A stretch of 64,000 nucleotides of DNA, taken from contig CP021237.1 of NCBI GenBank assembly GCA_002151545.1, positions 5,890,001-5,954,000 on the forward strand, in the 5' to 3' direction. This stretch comes from Sphingobacteriaceae bacterium GW460-11-11-14-LB5 (lineage in GTDB: Bacteria; Bacteroidota; Bacteroidia; Sphingobacteriales; Sphingobacteriaceae). The notes under the pieces were generated by a model that was given only the letters and a program-made list of their open reading frames with translations, ran no database searches and was not told where the DNA came from. Below, piece after piece: positions 45,130 to 53,207 of the stretch (positions are counted from its first letter, which is position 1; the number at the start of each line of letters is the position of its first letter). Made by a program: the position numbers and the translations under genes.

Positions 45130-45630
45130 TTACAATAATTTTTGATAACAAAAGAAACGGAGCCCAGGCCGTTTCGCCAGGCTAATTTCACCACTAAACT
45201 GATAGCCGAGCTTCGGGAAAAGTGCCTGGGTGGCCATATTTTTGCTGTTGGTGTCCACCCTTAAGATGGAAATACCCGAAGCTTTTGCTACCGCCTCGGC
45301 CTGGTTCATTAAAGCCCTGGCAATACCCATGCCCTGGCAATCAGGGTCTACTGCTAAACGGTGTGTAACAATGGCTTTTTCGTTAATGTCCCAGCCTGCA
45401 TCAGCATACTCGGGATCTTGATCTGTAGTAATTGCAGAAACGCCAACAACCTGCCCTTCCAGCTCAGCTACCCATAACTGACCGATGGTAATATCGCTGG
45501 CAAATACTTCCGGGTTCGGATAATCGTCTCCCCACTGGAAATTTCCTGCAGCACGCATTAAGGGTACAACTTTATTTACCAGGTGCATTATTTTCGGAAT
45601 ATCGGCTGTTACGGCTAATCTAATTGTCAT
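45130..45630 (-). CDS. GNAT-family N-acetyltransferase
   Basis: A 166-aa acetyl-CoA-dependent acyltransferase: MTIRLAVTADIPKIMHLVNK, LWVAELEGQVVGVSAITTD, then the acetyl-CoA loop HRLAVDPDCQGMGIARALMNQAEAVA (motif A, Q-x-M-G-I-A) and SKNMATQALFPKLGYQFSGE (motif B). The open frame extends to 45690, but the domain begins at the ATG at 45630. Substrate not predictable. Confidence 0.92.
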   Translation of the reverse strand: MTIRLAVTADIPKIMHLVNKVVPLMRAAGNFQWGDDYPNPEVFASDITIGQLWVAELEGQVVGVSAITTDQDPEYADAGWDINEKAIVTHRLAVDPDCQGMGIARALMNQAEAVAKASGISILRVDTNSKNMATQALFPKLGYQFSGEISLAKRPGLRFFCYQKLL

Positions 45631-46015
45631 GCCCGCAAAGATAATGAATGGGTTTGTTAGTTCATTTGTCATTCGTTTATTGGTTGGCATAGTGTAGAAA
45701 CCTGCGTAATGGTTAACTGGTTAATTATTTAAATTGGTTAATCGATTCCAAACGCCTGGCCGTTTAATCGACTTTGGACTTCAGACTAATGACTTTGGAC
45801 TATTCCCAACTTCATCAAATCTTCATCTTTCCTTTTCACCTTTGCGCTTTCTATTCTTCATTATATTCCGGCCTGAAATAGGGATTGTTAAGGAATTGTT
45901 TTCTTATTGTATTCAATTGATTTTCATATTGTTAACGTAGTGTTAAACTTAATTTAGTGTTAATATTTAATTAACATTAAGGCTGTTGTTTTGTACCAAA
46001 ATAAAATAACAGAAA
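45631..46015. other. Spacer upstream of the Oar-like receptor, with direct repeats
   Basis: Contains a GACTTTGGACTTCAGACTAA-type simple repeat (about 45771-45803) and, nearer the receptor gene, two copies of TAGTGTTAA at 45938-45946 and 45955-45963, 17 bp apart, inside a TTAAC-rich stretch. The pair could be a binding site for an activator, but no regulator is known. No coding frame is supported. Confidence 0.5.
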
Positions 46016-49000
46016 ATGAAATCACGCATACTATTCCTGGTGAGTACCCTGATGCTCCTGTTCGCATTTGCTCAGGCACAGGTTACAACTTCTAGTATTA
46101 ATGGAAAGATAAAAGATGAGAAGGGAACCATCCCAGGTGCAACCATCGTTATGGTGCATGTTCCGACAGGTACCGTATCTAAAGGTTTATCAAATGAGAA
46201 TGGACTTTACCGTATCGGCAATTTAAACCCGGGCGGACCATACAAAATTACCGTAACCTTTGTTGGTTATAGTCCGGTAGTAAAAGAGAATATTTATTTA
46301 ACCTTAGGTTCGGATGTAAGGTTCGATCTTGATCTTCATGAACAAGGTAATCAATTGGCCGAAGTAAGTGTGAAGGGACAAAAAGGTGGGACGAAAGCGG
46401 GTGCAGGCACCAGCATTGGTGAAGGGCAGATTAAAACCCTGCCAACCATGAACCGCAGTTTGCAGGATGTAACCCGGGTTACACCACAGGGAAGTAAGGA
46501 TAACACTTTCGGTGGAACCAATTTTAGGTACAACAACGTAACCATCGATGGTGCAATTAATAACGATGCCATTGGTTTTAGTCCTTCCTTAGGTGGGCAA
46601 AGTGGTAGCTCGGGTATGCCTGGAAGCAGTACACGTACCAATCCGGTTTCATTGGATGCCATTCAGGATGTTACCGTTTTACTTTCTCCGTATGATGTTA
46701 AAGTGGGTAACTTTTTAGGGGGAAGCATTAACGCTGTTACGCGTGGTGGTACCAACGAGGTGGTAGGCTCGGTTTATGGCTATGGCCGTAACGCTTCCTT
46801 AATCGGTAGAAATAAAATCGGCGATAACAGTAAAGAGCCTTCTGCTTTTCACGATTACCAAACTGGTTTCCGTGTTGGTTTTCCGATTATAAAAGATAAA
46901 TTGTTCTTCTTTACCAATGAAGAAATTACACGCCGCCAGGATCCGGTAATTTTAGGTGCAGGATCGTCTGATATGAAATTGCTTACCTTATCTGAGGCAC
47001 AGCAAATCTCAGACCGTATGAAAAATGCTTATGGTATAGATGCTGGTTCGTTTGGTGATTACAATATCTATTCGCAATCGAATAAATTTTTCAACCGTTT
47101 AGACTGGAATATCAATGAAAACAACCAGTTAACCATCAGAAACAATACCATTATTTCGAAAGCCACAAATCTGGAAAGAGACCAGTCTAACTTCAGGTTT
47201 GGGGGGATCGATTTCAGACAGAATAATAATCAGACATCAACTGTTGCCGATCTGAAAACACGTTTTGGAAATTCGGCTACCAACAACTTAATTATCGGTT
47301 ATTCTACGGTTCACGATTTCCGCGATCCGCTTTCTAATCCGGCTTTACCGCAGATCGAAATTGCTTCGAACGGTGGAACATTGTTTTTAGGTACCGATCG
47401 CGAGGCGAGTATTTTTAACATGAAACAGAATACTTTCGAATTTACCGATAACTATACCTTTAGCAAAGGCAACCATACTTTCACTTTCGGTACGCACAAT
47501 GAGTTTTACAACATTAATTATGGTTTTGTTAACTCATGGAATGGCCGTGTAGCTTACAGCAGTATTGCCGATTTCCTGGCTAACCAGCCAAATAGGGTTC
47601 GTGCCAGTTATAACTATGATGATAATAGCCGGGATAACATTCTTGCTAATCCAACGGCGCAGTTTAATGTGAATATGTACAGTGTTTACGGTCAGGATGA
47701 AATTCGTGTGGGCGACCGTTTAAAATTAACACCGGGATTACGTTTCGATATGGCAAACCTGCCGGATATGCCCTCATTAAGCACAAAAACAACCAATTCT
47801 CCTGTTGATAAAAATTACGGAACTACTTATACCTATACTCAGCCATCATCAATTACCGGAAAGTTTTTGAACAAGATTCAGATCTCGCCACGTTTAGGCT
47901 TTAATTTTGACGCATTAGGCAACCAGCGTTTGATTGTTCGCGGTGGTACAGGTTTGTTTACCAGTCGCGTTCCTTTTGCATGGATTGGTTATGCCTACTA
48001 CAATAATGGTGTAAACTACGGTGCTTTTGATAAGTCCTATGTTTATGTAAATACAGATCCTACAAAAATCGTAACGCCGGCTCCTGGTTCAGATCCGGTT
48101 AAAGATGCTTTAACGGGTAATGGCGAAGCAGGTTATGTAACCAAACAAGGTGTTAATGTTAAAGATGCAAACGGCGCTACCCAGGTAGATTTAGTTGACA
48201 ACAACTTTAAAATGCCAAAAGCATGGAGGAGTAATTTAGCTTTCGATTATAAAACAGACGATCAGTGGAAATTTACCATTGAGGGAATTTTTAGCCAGGT
48301 AATTAAAGATGTACAGTTTCAGCAGATCAACTATGTTGATAATCCTACGTACATGGCTTATGATACCCAAAAACAACAGCCTATATATTCAGGTACCAAA
48401 ATCAATCCGCTATACACCAATGCTTACCTGTTATCCAACACAGATAAAGGTTATAAATATAGCTTAACCGCTCAGGTGAGTAAATCGCTTCCTATAGGTT
48501 TAGATATGATGGTGGCTTATACCTATGGCAGATCGAAAGATATTGCCAATGGTATCCGTAATTCAATGGAATCTAACTGGCAATTGAATCAGGCCCTTAA
48601 TCCGAACATGCCTGCATTAGCATATTCTAACTTCGATATTCGCAACAGGATTATCTCGACCATCAATTACAGGTTAGACTGGGCTAAAAATGGCAAATAT
48701 GTGTCTAACTTCTCGTTATTTTTCAGTGGTCAGTCAGGTTCGCCATATTCACTGGGTTTAGTGAATACCCGCATTAACGGAACCGGCCAAACTGTAAGTT
48801 TATTGTATATCCCGGCGGTAGGCGAAACACAGAAATTCTTTGCCAATAACGCAACAGGAATTGCACAGGCTGCAGCATTTGATGATTATATCAATAACGA
48901 TAAATACCTAAGTACCCGTCGTGGCGATTTTACCGAACGTAACGGTGCACGTACACCCTGGAATGTTCAGGCCGATTTTCGCTTCGCTCAGGATATCCAG

Positions 49001-49267
49001 GTGGCAAAAGGGAAACACCCGCATGTACTGACTTTAACTTATGATATTATTAACCTGACCAATTTGGTAAATAAAGACTGGGGTATTCAGTATTTTTCTC
49101 CCAATACCTATAACTCAATGGCCAGTGTAGGTATTAAGGTGTCTACTGCAGGTACACCAAGCACATATCCGGTGTATACCTTTGCACAGAAAGATGTCAC
49201 TTCTTATTCAAAAGATTTCTTTGCCTCACGTTACCAGATGCAATTGGGATTGAGATATAGTTTCTAA
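46016..49267 (+). CDS. Oar-like TonB-dependent outer membrane receptor
   Basis: A 1083-aa outer-membrane protein. The signal peptide ends AQAQ; a carboxypeptidase-regulatory-like domain follows (residues 25-110, INGKIKDEKGTIPGATIVMVHVPTG), then a plug (about 120-250, NRSLQDVTRVTPQGSKDNTFGGTNFRYNNVTIDGA, SLDAIQDVTVLLSPYDVKVGNFLGGSINAVTRGGTN) and a long beta-barrel ending in Phe (RYQMQLGLRYSF). It lacks the SusC signature and a SusD partner, which together with the plug sequence places it with Oar/OmpA-like receptors. It is a single gene with its own terminator. Ligand unknown. Confidence 0.93.
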   Translation: MKSRILFLVSTLMLLFAFAQAQVTTSSINGKIKDEKGTIPGATIVMVHVPTGTVSKGLSNENGLYRIGNLNPGGPYKITVTFVGYSPVVKENIYLTLGSDVRFDLDLHEQGNQLAEVSVKGQKGGTKAGAGTSIGEGQIKTLPTMNRSLQDVTRVTPQGSKDNTFGGTNFRYNNVTIDGAINNDAIGFSPSLGGQSGSSGMPGSSTRTNPVSLDAIQDVTVLLSPYDVKVGNFLGGSINAVTRGGTNEVVGSVYGYGRNASLIGRNKIGDNSKEPSAFHDYQTGFRVGFPIIKDKLFFFTNEEITRRQDPVILGAGSSDMKLLTLSEAQQISDRMKNAYGIDAGSFGDYNIYSQSNKFFNRLDWNINENNQLTIRNNTIISKATNLERDQSNFRFGGIDFRQNNNQTSTVADLKTRFGNSATNNLIIGYSTVHDFRDPLSNPALPQIEIASNGGTLFLGTDREASIFNMKQNTFEFTDNYTFSKGNHTFTFGTHNEFYNINYGFVNSWNGRVAYSSIADFLANQPNRVRASYNYDDNSRDNILANPTAQFNVNMYSVYGQDEIRVGDRLKLTPGLRFDMANLPDMPSLSTKTTNSPVDKNYGTTYTYTQPSSITGKFLNKIQISPRLGFNFDALGNQRLIVRGGTGLFTSRVPFAWIGYAYYNNGVNYGAFDKSYVYVNTDPTKIVTPAPGSDPVKDALTGNGEAGYVTKQGVNVKDANGATQVDLVDNNFKMPKAWRSNLAFDYKTDDQWKFTIEGIFSQVIKDVQFQQINYVDNPTYMAYDTQKQQPIYSGTKINPLYTNAYLLSNTDKGYKYSLTAQVSKSLPIGLDMMVAYTYGRSKDIANGIRNSMESNWQLNQALNPNMPALAYSNFDIRNRIISTINYRLDWAKNGKYVSNFSLFFSGQSGSPYSLGLVNTRINGTGQTVSLLYIPAVGETQKFFANNATGIAQAAAFDDYINNDKYLSTRRGDFTERNGARTPWNVQADFRFAQDIQVAKGKHPHVLTLTYDIINLTNLVNKDWGIQYFSPNTYNSMASVGIKVSTAGTPSTYPVYTFAQKDVTSYSKDFFASRYQMQLGLRYSF

Positions 49268-49290
49268 TCTTTTTTTAATACATAAAACGA

Positions 49291-49326
49291 AGCGGTCTGG
49301 CCAGTATGGTCAGGCCGTTTTTTTTG
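49291..49326 (+). terminator. Terminator of the Oar-like receptor gene
   Basis: Stem CGGTCTGGCC / GGTCAGGCCG with a 5-base loop and a run of eight T, 26 bp past the stop codon. Confidence 0.85.
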
Positions 49327-49331
49327 TGCGG

Positions 49332-49398
49332 CGTCACCCTGAATTTATTTCAGGGTCTTATTTGAAATAAAAAGATGCTGAACAAGTTCAGCATGATG
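49332..49398. repeat. REP-like double hairpin
   Basis: Two adjacent hairpins, CACCCTGAAtttaTTTCAGGGT and ATGCTGAACaaGTTCAGCAT, framed by GTCA and ATGA words. Such CTGAAC/GTTCAG doublets are typical dispersed elements of this group of bacteria and recur in variant form elsewhere in the window. Confidence 0.6.
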
Positions 49399-49508
49399 TT
49401 AACTTTATAAGTAAAAAAAATGCCCATTAAACTTTTCTTTTACCCAAGCGTCAAAATAAAACACACAGTATAAAGCTTGATTTATTTTTTAATTTAAAAG
49501 GTTAGGTT

Positions 49509-49667
49509 ATGAAAAGGATTGTAAATGCATTGCTCTTATTGGTTATGGCGGTTAATTTTAGTGCATGCGTGGTAAGCGCACGTGCACCAAGGGCACACTG
49601 GGTGCGCGGGCATTATAATGTTGGCCCTCATGGCGGTCGCTATTGGGTGCCAGGTCATTACCGTTAA
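49509..49667 (+). CDS. Small exported peptide (52 aa) with W-V-x-G-H-Y repeats
   Basis: Reading ATG at 49509 to TAA at 49665-49667 gives a 52-aa protein: a signal peptide with a lipobox-like end (LLLLVMAVNFSACVVSA, Cys20) and a short mature part with the repeat HWVRGHYN..YWVPGHYR. The W-V-P-G-H-(Y/W) pattern is known from YXWXGXW-type repeat proteins of the envelope. A strong terminator follows after 9 bp, which supports a real transcription unit. Probably a small surface lipoprotein; function unknown. Confidence 0.75.
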   Translation: MKRIVNALLLLVMAVNFSACVVSARAPRAHWVRGHYNVGPHGGRYWVPGHYR

Positions 49668-49676
49668 ATTTTTGCT

Positions 49677-49710
49677 ATCGCCGCCACAAAAAAAGGCGGC
49701 GATTTGTTTT
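49677..49710 (+). terminator. Terminator of the 52-aa peptide gene
   Basis: Perfect 9-bp stem ATCGCCGCC / GGCGGCGAT with an A-rich loop and a TTGTTTT tail, starting 9 bp after the stop codon. Confidence 0.85.
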
Positions 49711-49813
49711 GATAACCGGTTTAAAAAAAATGTTAATACGTAACTTATGCGATTGTTGATTTAGATTGTAGGAATAAAATAATACATTAGCGTTATTAAC
49801 ACGATTTTAGCAT

Positions 49814-50383
49814 ATGCAAGAAGAAATTCTTTTACAGATTAGCCTTAAAATTAAAGAAAGACGTAAAGAGCTGGGTATTACCGTTCAGGAGCTTGCAGAT
49901 AAAGCTGAGGTAAGCAAAGGCCTGATCTCTCAAATCGAAAATAGCCGGACTATTCCATCTTTAATGGTATTAATGGATATTATTAAAAGTTTGCAGATCG
50001 ATCTGAACAGCTTTTTTAAGGACATTAATTTTCATAAAAAAGACGCCCCTGTTCTGGTGAAACGAAAAGATCAGTACCAGAAATTCGAAAAGGAGCAGGC
50101 CTTAGGTTTTAACTATTCGCGTATTTTAACCAAGAATATCAAATTTTCTACTGCCGATTTTGTGCTGCTCGAGCTCGAAGTAAATGCGCATCGGCCAATG
50201 GTGAAAACGGAAGCCTTCGAGTTTAAATACATGATAGAGGGTAAAGTAGAATATCAGTTTTCGAAAAAGAAAATTATACTCGAAAAAGGAGACTCCATGC
50301 TTTTCGATGGAAGGCTTTCACATACCCCCGTTAATGTTGGCGATGGTAAGGCGCTGATGCTGGTTATTTATTTCTTTGAGTAA
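49814..50383 (+). CDS. XRE-cupin transcriptional regulator
   Basis: A 189-aa regulator. An N-terminal XRE helix-turn-helix (residues 8-65, RKELGITVQELADKAEVSKGLISQIENSRTIPSLMVLMDIIKSL) is followed by a C-terminal cupin sensor domain (about 110-188, EFKYMIEGKVEYQFSKKKIILEKGDSMLFDGRLSHTPVNVG). Regulators of this type usually control the neighbouring catabolic genes and sense their substrate with the cupin. It stands at the head of the probable aminophosphonate cluster and is the best candidate to bind the shared 17-bp motif at 50397, 51497 and 54364. Confidence 0.93.
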   Translation: MQEEILLQISLKIKERRKELGITVQELADKAEVSKGLISQIENSRTIPSLMVLMDIIKSLQIDLNSFFKDINFHKKDAPVLVKRKDQYQKFEKEQALGFNYSRILTKNIKFSTADFVLLELEVNAHRPMVKTEAFEFKYMIEGKVEYQFSKKKIILEKGDSMLFDGRLSHTPVNVGDGKALMLVIYFFE

Positions 50384-50396
50384 ATTAATAAACAAA

Positions 50397-50413
50397 GTTT
50401 ATTAATACTTAAC
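50397..50413. promoter_or_regulatory. Shared 17-bp motif, copy 1 (GTTTATTAATACTTAAC)
   Basis: Matches copies 2 and 3 at 13 of 17 positions each. It lies between the regulator and the phosphodiesterase gene, 7 bp before a possible -7 box TATCTTCA (50421-50428), where a bound protein would block polymerase. Confidence 0.5.
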
Positions 50414-50555
50414 AAATCTTTATCTTCACGTTTATAAACCAATCTTAGATTTGGTAATAGAAAATTATGAGTATGATACCATCTCAATTTTTCAAACCAC
50501 ACAGGGTGTGAAAAATCTGATCGCTTCATAACCATTGAACTAAAATTATATACGA

Positions 50556-51446
50556 ATGAAAAAGTTTTTGAAAAGTACTTTAGTGTTACTTTGTTTAGTT
50601 GTATTTGCGCAGGCGCAATCTAAAAAAATTAAACACGTGATCTTAATTGGTTGCGATGGTTTTGGCGGCTACGCTTTGCCGGAGGCGAATATGCCTAATC
50701 TTAAAGCGCTAATGGCTAATGGCTCGTGGACCACGCAGGCACGCTGTGTATTGCCATCATCCAGTGCGGTAAACTGGGCCTCTTTGTTAATGGGCGCCGG
50801 ACCAACCGAACATGGATATACCGAATGGGACAGTAAGGTTCCCGAAATCCCATCTGTTACTAAAACATCTTATGGTTTGTTCCCGGGGATCTTTAGCGTA
50901 ATCAGAGATCAAAAAAAACAGGCTAAAACCGCTATTGTGTATAGCTGGAGTGGTATTGGCTACTTATTTGAAAAAGAAGCAGTAAACATCATTGTTAGCG
51001 GAAATGATAAAGATGATTTTTGTACTGATACTACTGTTGCGATTATCAAAAAAGAAAAACCTTATTTTACCTTCCTGCATTTAGACGAACCAGATGGCAC
51101 AGGACATTCAATTGGTCACCGTACGCCCGCTTATTATAAACAACTGGAGCTGGTGGATCAGCGGATTGGTAAAATTGTAAAAGCAGTTAACGATGCGGGC
51201 ATAGCCGATGAAACCGTTATCCTGGTTACTGCCGATCATGGCGGTAAGGGTAAGGGTCATGGCGGTAAATCGCTTGATGAAGTGCAGATTCCATGGATTA
51301 TCTCAGGGCCAGGTGTACGCAAAAACCACGAATTAAAAGATGTGATTATTACCTACGATACGGCAGCAACACTGGCCTGGTTAATGGGTTTGCAGCAACC
51401 GCAAAGTTGGAGAGGAAGACCAGTGTTAGAGGCTTTTACGAAATAA
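50556..51446 (+). CDS. Exported alkaline phosphatase-superfamily phosphodiesterase
   Basis: A 296-aa protein with a signal peptide (ending VFAQAQS) and the type I phosphodiesterase/nucleotide pyrophosphatase core: first metal Asp in LIGCDGFGGYA (D34), nucleophile region VLPSSSAVNWASLLMG (Ser where the family often has Thr), second metal site LDEPDGTGHSIGH, and TADHGGKGKGHGG. It is short for the superfamily but complete at both ends. In this cluster it could cleave phosphonate or phosphate esters outside the cytoplasm; the substrate is not known. Confidence 0.88.
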   Translation: MKKFLKSTLVLLCLVVFAQAQSKKIKHVILIGCDGFGGYALPEANMPNLKALMANGSWTTQARCVLPSSSAVNWASLLMGAGPTEHGYTEWDSKVPEIPSVTKTSYGLFPGIFSVIRDQKKQAKTAIVYSWSGIGYLFEKEAVNIIVSGNDKDDFCTDTTVAIIKKEKPYFTFLHLDEPDGTGHSIGHRTPAYYKQLELVDQRIGKIVKAVNDAGIADETVILVTADHGGKGKGHGGKSLDEVQIPWIISGPGVRKNHELKDVIITYDTAATLAWLMGLQQPQSWRGRPVLEAFTK

Positions 51447-51496
51447 AATACAAGCCCTGTATGGTGAAAGCTTAACAATTTGATAATCTTGACTTT

Positions 51497-51513
51497 GTTT
51501 ACAAATAATAAAC
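51497..51513. promoter_or_regulatory. Shared 17-bp motif, copy 2 (GTTTACAAATAATAAAC)
   Basis: A near-palindrome, 15 of 17 identical to copy 3 at 54364. A -7-like box TACCATTG (51520-51527) follows after 6 bp, and the broken HAD gene starts at 51541, so the site would sit in the promoter spacer of the HAD-transporter-oxidoreductase unit. Confidence 0.6.
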
Positions 51514-51540
51514 AATGTTTACCATTGTGTTTTAAATGAA

Positions 51541-51705
51541 ATGCATATTTCAATCAAATTAGTGGTGTTCGGTATGGCGGGCACAAAAATTAAAGACGGA
51601 TATTGGATGGAGCTGGCCTTTCAGCAAGCCATGCCTGGTTTTAGTGCTGAGCGGAGTCGTATCGGTCAGGTAAACAGTGGTTTAAACAACATAAGTAGAT
51701 ACTAA
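51541..51705 (+). pseudogene. Truncated phosphonatase-like HAD hydrolase (TIGR03351-type) remnant
   Basis: ATG at 51541 to TAA at 51703-51705 encodes 54 aa beginning MHISIKLVVFGMAGTKIKDG. This is the N-terminal HAD motif of phosphonatase-like proteins (normally VVFDMAGTT), but the nucleophile Asp is Gly and the following Thr is Lys. The remaining ~170 residues (cap domain and motifs II-IV) are missing; the transporter gene starts 1 bp after the stop. Both the motif change and the truncation make it non-functional. Its place beside a TIGR03364-type oxidoreductase gene matches the known pairing of these two families. Confidence 0.85.
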
Positions 51706-51706
51706 G

Positions 51707-53026
51707 ATGAGTTTACTCCATCTTGCCCGGAAAAAAGCACTTAACTGGCCTTATTGGTTAATTACCGTGCTTGGTGGTATAGCAGCATTTGGTTGTTATA
51801 CCAGTATGTATGCCTTTCGCAAAGCTTTTGCCTCTGCTACTTTCGATCACCAGGAATTTTTGCATATCGATTATAAAGTTTGGCTGGTTATTGCGCAAAT
51901 GGTAGGTTATACCTTAAGTAAGTTTTATGGTATCCGTTTTATTTCCGAATCGGGGAAAAGTAACCGGGCAAGGAGCATCATTTTTCTGATCCTCTTTTCC
52001 TGGCTGGCCTTACTCGGCTTTGCCCTGGTACCTGCACCCTACAATATTGTATTCCTTTTTCTTAATGGTTTCCCTTTGGGTATGATCTGGGGCTTGGTAT
52101 TCAGTTATCTGGAAGGAAGAAAAACAACCGAATTTATGGGCGCATTAATGTCGATCAGTTTAATATTTGCCTCAGGTTTTGTTAAAACGGTAGCGCGTAC
52201 ACTGATGTCTTTTGCCTCGGTAAGCGATTATTGGATGCCTTTTCTTACCGGACTGGTTTTCCTGCTTCCGCTGTTCCTGTTTGTTTTTTGCCTGGAGGTT
52301 ATTCCACCGCCTTCAAAAGAAGATCAGGAGTTGCGTACCAAACGGGTGCCCATGGATGCGAAACAGCGCAGAAAGTTTATCACTACATTTTTACCGGGCA
52401 TTATCTTAACCATCATCATTTATGTGCTGCTTACCTGTATCCGCGATATGCGCGATAATTTCGAAGTAGAAATCTGGAACGGTCTGGGTATTCATAACAA
52501 CCATATCTACACACAGATTGATACGCTGATTTCGGTGGTGGTATTGGTGATGATGGGGCTTTTGATCCTGATTAAAGATAACCTTAAAGCCTTCACCGTG
52601 ATCCATATCATGATTATTTCAGGCTGTTTGCTGATCGGGGTGAGTACATTCTTTTTCGATAGAGGTTACATTGGGCCAGTGAGCTGGATGGCTTTACTGG
52701 GGATGGGCTTATACATGGCCTATATTCCGTATAATGCCATTTTCTTTGAACGAATGATTGCCAATTTTCACTATAAAAGCAATATCGGTTTTATTATGTA
52801 TGTGGCCGATTCCATCGGTTACGTAGGTAGCTTTTCCATACTGCTTTTTCATGAGTTCGGCGAAACGAATACCAGCTGGATGTACTTTTTTAAACAGTGT
52901 TTGTTTGCCATACCATTAATTGGAGGAATATGTAGTGTGCTCTCATTGATTTATTTCAGAAGGAAAACAGTGGCTACAAATAAAAAAATGCCGACAGCGG
53001 AGCAGTTGGTTTTAGCAGGGAAATAA
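51707..53026 (+). CDS. DUF5690/MFS-like transporter
   Basis: A 439-aa inner-membrane protein with about 12 hydrophobic segments in two halves and an MFS-like layout (GFPLGMIWGLVFSYLEGRKTTE between segments 4 and 5; central cytoplasmic loop near 205-225). It is the family named DUF5690. It directly follows the HAD remnant and precedes the oxidoreductase gene, so it is likely the inner-membrane importer for the substrate delivered by the SusC/SusD pair downstream, which is inference. Confidence 0.85.
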   Translation: MSLLHLARKKALNWPYWLITVLGGIAAFGCYTSMYAFRKAFASATFDHQEFLHIDYKVWLVIAQMVGYTLSKFYGIRFISESGKSNRARSIIFLILFSWLALLGFALVPAPYNIVFLFLNGFPLGMIWGLVFSYLEGRKTTEFMGALMSISLIFASGFVKTVARTLMSFASVSDYWMPFLTGLVFLLPLFLFVFCLEVIPPPSKEDQELRTKRVPMDAKQRRKFITTFLPGIILTIIIYVLLTCIRDMRDNFEVEIWNGLGIHNNHIYTQIDTLISVVVLVMMGLLILIKDNLKAFTVIHIMIISGCLLIGVSTFFFDRGYIGPVSWMALLGMGLYMAYIPYNAIFFERMIANFHYKSNIGFIMYVADSIGYVGSFSILLFHEFGETNTSWMYFFKQCLFAIPLIGGICSVLSLIYFRRKTVATNKKMPTAEQLVLAGK

Positions 53027-53039
53027 AGCTTAGATTGAT

Positions 53040-53112
53040 CGTCATTTCGAGCGGAGTGTAACGCAGCCGAGAAATCTATATTAAAAAGATTCCCGCCTGC
53101 GCGGGAATGACG
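53040..53112. repeat. REP-like element with TTCCCGCCTGCGCGGGAA palindrome
   Basis: CGTCATTtcgagcgga at one end and GGGAATGACG at the other enclose a CCCGC-CTGC-GCGGG hairpin. It has the same frame as 11726-11813. A CCCGC..GCGGG palindrome similar to its core replaces part of the tRNA-Asn remnant at 17366-17381. Confidence 0.65.
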
Positions 53113-53207
53113 TGTAATTTTAAAGAATTGCGTAGTTAAAATAAATATTAAATAACATTGGTGCCTGGATAGATCAAAAACATTAGGCATCAGCAAAAAA
53201 ATAAACA

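Noticed and set aside
45734..45940. 68-codon open frame upstream of the Oar-like receptor
   Set aside because: It reads through a simple repeat and AT-rich promoter-like DNA without protein features.
53040..53112. CRISPR-like palindromic repeat
   Set aside because: Single copies of REP-like elements are scattered through the window, with no regular array of repeats and spacers.
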